A stretch of 11,935 nucleotides of DNA, taken from NCBI GenBank assembly GCA_009602725.1, contig WELB01000022.1, forward strand, positions 468,006-479,940, given 5' to 3'. Source of the DNA: Spirogloea muscicola (lineage: Eukaryota > Streptophyta > Zygnematophyceae > Spirogloeales > Spirogloeaceae). Shown one piece after another: positions 5,969-11,935 of the stretch. Each line of letters starts with the position of its first letter. Position 1 is the stretch's first letter. The notes below the pieces were generated by a model. The model saw only the letters and a program-made list of their open reading frames with translations. It made no database searches and had not been told where the DNA came from. Position numbers and translations under genes: made by a program.

Positions 5969-7230
5969 TTACCACTGTGACACCGATGACCTCCACCTAA
6001 GCAGCTTCTCCACCAACACCGCTGCACTAGTCATCAGCCGCAGCCGCCCCTGCCACAGCCATTTCATATAAGTCAGGCACCTTGTCTTGCAACAATCTTT
6101 TCTCAATCTGAAGCTTTCAATCTGAAATTTGGTAGAGGAACATTCCTGCAGCCACCTGGCCTTAGTACATATTCCTCCAACGGTCATGAAAAGACGGAGG
6201 ACACATTTAACCAGCTGGTAAAATAGCACACTGCAACTTCTCAGAAAGCCAGAACGGCAGTAAAAGCTCCCCATACTACATCTCTGGTCCTGCTCTGGCT
6301 TCTCATGACGTCTCGATACCAGCAGACTGCTCCCCTCTCCGCAGTGCCAACGAAGATACACTTGAGGCAACGGACGCAGTCAGACTAGCACTGGCTCAGC
6401 CCGCAGGCAGCCGTAGCTAGTCTTATCAAATCTTGTGATTGCCGTCAGAAGGAGCCCTCTTGTGCTGGGAGCACCATTCTCCACAGGGAGCTCCTACGCT
6501 CCAACCTGCTCTATCACATTACCACAGCCCACTAGGCTGTCAAATGGCTTCCCACCGCCGTGTGCTATTTAAGCATACTACCACGATTAGACGCACTCAC
6601 GTGACGAGCTACCAAGGCGGCCAGCACGCGCCATCCTTCCTCTGCTGCTGCTGCTGCTGCTGCTCCTTTAAAGCCTCAACCACTCCTTTGAGCTTCTTCA
6701 AGAAGAGCTTCACTTCAAGCTGTGCCTTCTCGGCCACCAGTCGCTATTGCAAGAGCACCTTGACCCATATAGACTCCACCTACAGGTCTTTGGTTGTAGG
6801 CCCCTGAGTGTGGAAAAAGGCTTGGGGGTCTGTCTTGCTCTGGCGTCAAAGCCAGCAGGCCTGCACTCATATGGCCAGCTGTCCTGCTGCTGATGTGGCC
6901 ATGACTGGGCTCCAGCTTGTCCGAGCCCTCAACATGTGCCGCATCCTGGTCGTACTCTCATCTCTGCTCCACGTGCAGACAGAGCGCATACCATGCAAAG
7001 CAATGTGACCCCAGGGACCTCACAGCATCGTCCGCATGTCATCACTGTTGACGGCTTGACACGTAGACCATGCCCAAGGGCCACACTTTCAGATAAAAGC
7101 TAGCCAGCATCTGTGTGAAAGTGTCACGGAAGGCTAGGCAACCAATGCCCTCAAGGTCAATTGGCGCCTTGCACATCAAAAAATAGGGCAAGGCGCTAAA
7201 GGAAACACCTAGCGTCAATCAGACAAATAA
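5969..7230 (-). pseudogene. Decayed or exon-split coding-like block, product unknown
   Basis: Several minus-strand stretches look like real protein. About 7219-7045 is open and includes LGVSFSALPYFLMCKAP, IDLEGIGCLAFRDTF and FYLKVWPLGMVYVSSRQQ, ending in TGATGA. Beyond it, HADDAVRSLGSHCFAWYALC continues in the same frame with a further TGA. At 6735-6610 another frame gives RLVAEKAQLEVKLFLKKLKG followed by seven glutamines, an amphipathic coiled-coil-like segment. Near 6100-6015 IEKRLLQDKVPDLYEMAVAG ends in TAG after an AG that could be an acceptor. The interrupting codons are TGA and TAG, each one C-to-T change from CGA or CAG. It could be a pseudogene, a mobile-element remnant or exons of a real gene downstream of IF-2. 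No family is recognised. Confidence 0.3.
6642..6662. repeat. (CTG)7 microsatellite
   Basis: Seven CTG triplets, read as CAG on the minus strand. In the coiled-coil-like minus frame they encode seven glutamines flanked by KE and RKD. Confidence 0.9.
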
Positions 7231-7290
7231 GTCTAGCAGGGCGTCCTAGTCCTAGGAGGGAGCCAATGCAGCTTAAGCACCAGAGGCCCC

Positions 7291-10200
7291 CTACCTCCTG
7301 GCAGCCCCCGAGTAAACAAAGGGCGTGGGAGGAGGGGCAGCCTTGTTCTCTGCGATTGTGGCGGCTGCCGAGATGGCCGCTGAGGACGTCTTGGACGCCT
7401 CCTCGAGGCTGCGCGCCTTGCTTACCAAGTTGAACGCCTCAATCACATCCCCCTCCTGCCACTCGTTGAAGGTGTTGCTGCCAACGCCGCACTCCAGGCC
7501 TGCCCCAACCTGCCAGCCAATATTCCAAACCCAAGCGGACTCATGCACAAGAACACCTTTGCACTCTTCCATCTTATGTTGACCAGGATCTGAAGATAAG
7601 CGCACGAGCCTCAGTGCTGAGCCCTTAGCCTACTCACCAGGCCTACCCCACCATTGGAGCAGAAAAGCAAGCTCCTACCTACCTCAGGACAGGTTTGGGT
7701 TTGGGTTTGGGTTTGGGTTACACTGTGATCGACTGGACTGTATACAAAGCGATGGTTATGGGCTCTCGACTTGTCGGCATTTAGCAAAACAAGGTAAAAG
7801 GAGAGTGAATGTCTAGCTTTCGCGTTTGCGGCCCCCACCTCCTTAGCCGCTTCCTTGACGCGACGCAGCGAGTCAAGGATGCCCGTGAAGATCTCGGTGC
7901 TGCCGCGCCGTACGCTGATGCTGCAGCCCTTAGCAAGCTTGCCTTCGGTGACCATGCAGCCCGCTACTTTGCTGCTCCCGCTACCAAACACCGCCCGCAC
8001 GTCTGCCTGCCCAACTGGCACTCGCTCCTGCCGAAGACCCATGTCCAAAAAAACGCAAGTTACTACAGGTTAACCATGACCCCGAAAAACATCAGATTGT
8101 CTGGAGGCATAGAAGGTACTATCACCAAGAAACTGGCATGTCCTCCAGCATGTCCAGACAATCAGATATCTGCACGCAAATCACTAGGTAACAGTAACCT
8201 TTAGAATTGGGTTCTCGAGTTAGCACCTCGACAGGAGCCAACAGGCCCTCCATGGCCTTGCGCATGTCGTCGAGGAGGTCGTATATGACCTTGTAGGTGC
8301 GAACTTCCACACGCTGAGTCTCGGCCAGCCCCTCAGCGCCACCCGACATACCGACATTGAACCCGAGTACGATAGCATCGCTGGCGGCAGCAAGATCGAT
8401 GTCACTGCTTGTGACTTCGCCCACCGCCTGCAGCAGCACACGCAGGCTGACGGTGTCCTGCGGCAGCTGCGCCAGCGCCTCCCTGATGGCCTCCAAGCTT
8501 CCCTGTTTGACCACATTTGCACCACAAACACTTGTTAGCGAGGTAAATAGGAAATACCTGCAAGGCAGATTGTACCAAAAGGAAGGCCCAGGCTAGCTGA
8601 TACGTCCCCAGCTAAGGCATTGCTAAAGCCACAACCGGTCTCAATCAATGTTGCTCGCTGATGCACACTGCATGTTATTCTGCAGCAGGACAACTGCAGT
8701 GCAGACCATGTGTCACGAGCATGCTGGGATCTTGGCAGAAGCCAAACGGACCTGAACATCAACCTTGAGCACCACGTTGAGGTTGTGGTGTTCGATACTG
8801 TTGGACTCCTGGCCCTGCGCAACCGCTGTGGCAAGGGCGGCCAGCGTGACTTTGCCCTCGCCGGCCTGCGCCGTGAGCCGTGCAGTGCGCACGGCCAAGG
8901 CCGTCTCCTCCGCGCGCTCGCGAGCCTCGTCTAGCGTCGCCACCACCTCAAACTCGTCGCCGCACACCGGCACGGTGCTCAGCCCGAGCACCTGCACGGC
9001 CATGGACGGCCCGGCGTCCTCGCACCTCGCCCCTGTGTCGTCCAGCAATGCTCTCACCTGCTTCAGTGAGGCACCTATGAATCAGGGCTCCAGACAGACT
9101 ACAGTGCAAAACACGTTTCTCTCACCAAAATCTACCATAAGAGAACAAGTACTCATTCAACAAAAAGCTCATTCACGCAGACAGTTGCCATGAAACAATG
9201 ACATGTGACGATCTTACCCTGCCATAAGCTTCCCCGCACAAGATCACATCACCCCTGTGGAGAGTCCCATTCTGGACAAGCAGAGTGGCCAGCGCGCCCC
9301 GCGATTTCTCCAGGCTCGCCTCAATGATTGTCCCCTCGGCCGTTGTATCAGGATTCGCGCAGAGCTCCTGGAACTGCAAGGACAAGAGGAAGAGAAGGAA
9401 CCTTGTTGACACCTTCCTGCCTAGAGTGTTAATAAGAACCGATAATTAAGCATTGCCCGGGCTTTACACATGCCGCGATTGACCCAACATGATGCTTCTG
9501 TGCCCCAGGTGTACCTACATGCTCAGCATTTGCAATAAAGGCCTACACAGGTCTATGTCAAGCCTGTGGATCCCTAACAGCTTGACAATTGATATGTACC
9601 TCAGCTTGCAACATCACCGTCTCCAGCAGTGTATCAACATTTCCGCCTGTCTTCGCGCTAACCTGAGGTAATCAATATGCAAGCACCAATCAGTACCTCA
9701 CTCCATTAAGTGCTCCCAACATGCCCAGCAAAATAAACACACAACTCAATCAAGAGCTCCCAACATTCCCAGCAAAATAGATACACAGCAGCAACGACTG
9801 CTACCGCAGCAAGAGCAAGCTCAAAGTGTCAGCCATACCGGAACCATTGGCACATCTCCTCCCCACTCCTCCGGCATGAGGCCCTGCGCTGCCAACTCCT
9901 GCATAACCCTATCCGCGTTTGCCCCCGTCTTGTCCATCTGTGCAATTTCACAGGTCATGAGCACTCAGGGGTCAAGTATCCCACCGGGGGTGCATTTGCC
10001 ACCCTGCCCGTGACATATAGGTCCAACAACTTGCATCTGAGCTGAGCAGCCGTGCCTTGTTGATGGCGATGGTTATTGGAACGTTGGCAGCCTTGGCGTG
10101 GGCAATGGCCTCCAACGATTGTGGCCGCACTCCATCGTCGGCCGCAATGACAATGATGGCAATGTCAGTCACTCGCGCGCCGCGGGCCCGCATTGCACTG

Positions 10201-11809
10201 AACGCCTGCATCCCAAACAAGAGGAGAGTACTATGGTAAGCTTTGCAGCAATAATTGTGCAACTTAAGGGAGGTCAACCACCGATGCTTGATCTTTTGTA
10301 AAAATAGATCAGTCCATAATTGTCTGCACAAACTTTTTCATATATGCATAACAAGCTCAAAGTTGGATGGAAACATAAGCAACATACGTGCTCAACCTTG
10401 AGCAGCATGAAGTGGCGACTCGCTTGCTTGGCAAAGAGCTGCAAGACACACCTGATGGCCAGGTGTGTCAAGGAACACGCACGTCTGCTCCTCGTCACCA
10501 ACGGGCACCTTGACCCGGTACGTCCCAATGCCCTGCGTGATGCCGCCCGCCTCCCCGGCCGCCACTTTTGACTTCCGAATGAAGTCCAGGAGCGATGTCT
10601 GCCACAAAAACCAGAAACAACTGGTGTCAGCGCCTTCGCACACTAAATAAACCATGCCATCAATTGGGAAAAGCATAACCCTTACCATTCACTCACTTGA
10701 TCTGCTCAAATCTACTCGAACTGTTACTCCAAAAACTTATGGTCTCAGACCATATTCACAGCACTATCCACTGTGCTGAGTCACACAAGCATTGGAAGCA
10801 GTCAGAGAAGGCGGGAAGGCTGCAGCTGCAGACCTTCCCGTGGTCGACGTGACCCATGATGGTGACAACAGGCGGGCGCTGCACGAGGAGCTCCGCCTCC
10901 TCATCGTCGATGAAGTCCCGGCCCTTCTTGGCGAGGTCCTCCACCCGCACAGACCCTGCCTCGATGACCTCCACGCCGTACTCTTTGCACACCAGCTTCA
11001 CAGTGTCCTCGTCCAGCGTCTGATTCACCGTTGTGGCAATGCCCTGCAAGACAAATGGCATGGCCACAGCTCGTCAGTGATAGGCCTTGTGAGCACTGCT
11101 TGAACATCACATCTTAATAACATTATGAGCACCTTCTAATGAGCTCGTACTACTCCTCATCCAGCAACAGTGATATGAACACTGTTAACTTGCTAATTTC
11201 ATCAACTACCACTCGAGCCAGCTTCGATCACAAGCACATGCATCGGGAGAGCAACTTTGTGAGGGCCTGCACCATTGGTTGGCCAGCACACACCTTCATG
11301 AAGAGTGTGCGCACAACCTCCGAGTCATTCACTGCCAGCTCGGCAGCAAGGTCAGCAACAGACATCCCCTGCCGACCAACCTCCAGGATCTCCGCGCGTA
11401 CTGGCGCAGCGAGCCTGACAACCACGTCGCAGCACCGTCAGAAGTCAGAGATAAGCCAAGGATCTTGCCGTGCTGGTCACGATCTGGTGTTGCAGCATCT
11501 GGCACTGACTGGTGCAGCTCCGGCAGGGAGGTCAAGCAGGGGCTCACCGCTGGGCCTCGACGCGGGCGGCCTTGCGCGTGGCCTTGCTCTCGCGGCGCGC
11601 GCCGCCGCGCTTCTCGACGATGCCGCTGCCGTCGTCGACGCCGGCCTTGCCCTTTAAAGGCGGCCGCTTCTTCAAGCCCTCGGCGTCGCTGCTGCCCTTC
11701 TTCTTCCAGTCGTCCTTGCCGCGGGCCGTGCCGCCGGGCTTGGCGGCCTTGCCTCCGGCAGCGCCGGGTGCGGCAGCGGGGGCCTGCCCGGGGGCCTCGG
11801 CGGGCCTCG
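7291..11809 (-). CDS. infB: Plastid translation initiation factor IF-2 (12 exons, 5' partial)
   Basis: This GTPase brings initiator fMet-tRNA to the small ribosomal subunit in the plastid and promotes subunit joining. Exons: 11809-11548, 11414-11294, 11043-10834, 10598-10452, 10205-10056, 9937-9839, 9662-9600, 9373-9218, 9057-8752, 8502-8227, 8027-7839, 7509-7291. They give 731 codons and a TAG stop with no internal stop. Residues 1-87 are an Ala/Lys/Arg-rich linker ending in [13 protein letters not shown], as in plant forms. IF2_N spans about 88-180. The GTPase motifs are GHVDHGK 191-197, GGITQ 215-219, DTPGH 241-245, NKMD 295-298 and SAKTG 331-335. Domain II is about 356-440 and domain III about 492-565. 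The fMet-tRNA-binding domain is about 590-690, with the conserved Cys in GLECG. The tail after EEAS is longer than usual and proline/alanine-rich. Splice junctions were placed by protein continuity with GT/GC...CAG. Plastid rather than mitochondrial assignment rests on overall similarity to plant and cyanobacterial IF-2. The transit peptide and N-terminus lie outside the window. Confidence 0.93.
7510..7838 (-). other. IF-2 intron 11 (longest)
   Basis: Donor GAG|GTGGGG, acceptor GGCAG|GTTGGG, phase 0, 329 bp. It separates VKEAAKE from VGAGLECG within the C-terminal domain. It contains a telomere-like hexamer array. Confidence 0.9.
7694..7717 (+). repeat. (TTTGGG)4 telomere-like array, possible G-quadruplex
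   Basis: Four perfect TTTGGG hexamers preceded by GG and followed by TTA. Four GGG runs with TTT spacers (7697-7717) meet the standard intramolecular G-quadruplex pattern. The G-rich strand is the plus strand, which is the template for IF-2, so the pre-mRNA carries CCCAAA. Confidence 0.9.
9712..9786. repeat. 44-bp tandem duplication inside IF-2 intron 6
   Basis: GCTCCCAACAT, then CCCAGCAAAATA, begins at 9712 and again at 9756, giving a period of 44 bp. The two copies stay similar for about 31 bp. It lies wholly within the intron at 9663-9838 and does not affect coding sequence. Confidence 0.8.
9938..10055 (-). other. IF-2 intron 5, GC-AG type, splitting the G4 motif
   Basis: The upstream exon ends ATCAACAAG and is followed by GCACGG. 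The downstream exon begins after GCACAG with ATGGACAAGACG. Joining them restores NKMD, the guanine-specificity motif NKxD. No GT is available at the required position, so this is read as a GC-AG intron (118 bp, phase 0). Confidence 0.8.
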
Positions 11810-11812
11810 CTG

Positions 11813-11935
<123 letters not shown>

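Noticed and set aside
6439-7008. Plus-strand frames of 122 and 66 codons, one with a run of seven cysteines
   Set aside because: The cysteine run is the (CTG)7 microsatellite read in another frame. The composition is poor and the opposite strand looks more protein-like, so these appear to be shadow frames.
5969-7230. Reassigned genetic code with TAG as glutamine, as in some ulvophyte algae
   Set aside because: In one minus frame two TAG codons sit where glutamine would fit. However, IF-2 uses TAG at 7291-7293 exactly where the family is expected to end, and its exons contain no internal TAG or TAA. Decay by CAG-to-TAG change is simpler.

Overview
This is nuclear DNA of a plastid-bearing eukaryote, most likely a green alga. 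The right-hand third carries an intron-rich gene on the minus strand for a plastid-type translation initiation factor IF-2. Its sequence sits closest to the plant and cyanobacterial form, and it is split by eleven short introns with CAG acceptors, so bacterial or organellar DNA is excluded. The species cannot be named from this window.

Layout. Positions 1-230 are very GC-rich with no recognisable gene. Positions about 345-5610 are a graveyard of one repeat family in both orientations. Its most complete copies (463-763 plus, 1138-1460 minus, 3488-3776 minus) look like the 5'-truncated C-terminal end of a non-LTR (LINE-type) reverse transcriptase ORF. That end finishes in a shared tail (SDLxLLTRGY then stop). 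It is followed by a short 3' UTR, a GACCTTGTCC motif, a T-run and a GGCTGG/CCAGCC hairpin. Fourteen copies of the 3' hairpin module and eight of the protein tail can be found, always in the same order when both are present. A second unrelated repeat (2286-2482 and 3126-3319) and scraps of decayed coding sequence lie among them. A 130-bp tandem duplication sits at 3993-4252.

Positions about 5610-7230 contain no intact gene. The minus strand there shows coding-like frames interrupted by TGA and TAG codons.

Positions 7291-11809 (minus) are the last twelve exons of the plastid IF-2 gene. They give 731 codons plus a TAG stop and contain all GTPase motifs, domains II and III and the fMet-tRNA-binding C-terminal domain. 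The N-terminus and transit peptide lie beyond the window. The window ends in 123 consecutive A residues. Read on the gene strand, this is a huge T-tract running directly into a CAG splice acceptor.

How it fits together: one housekeeping gene for plastid translation, flanked downstream by old, heavily decayed retroelement sequence. No operon, CRISPR array, rRNA or tRNA gene was found.
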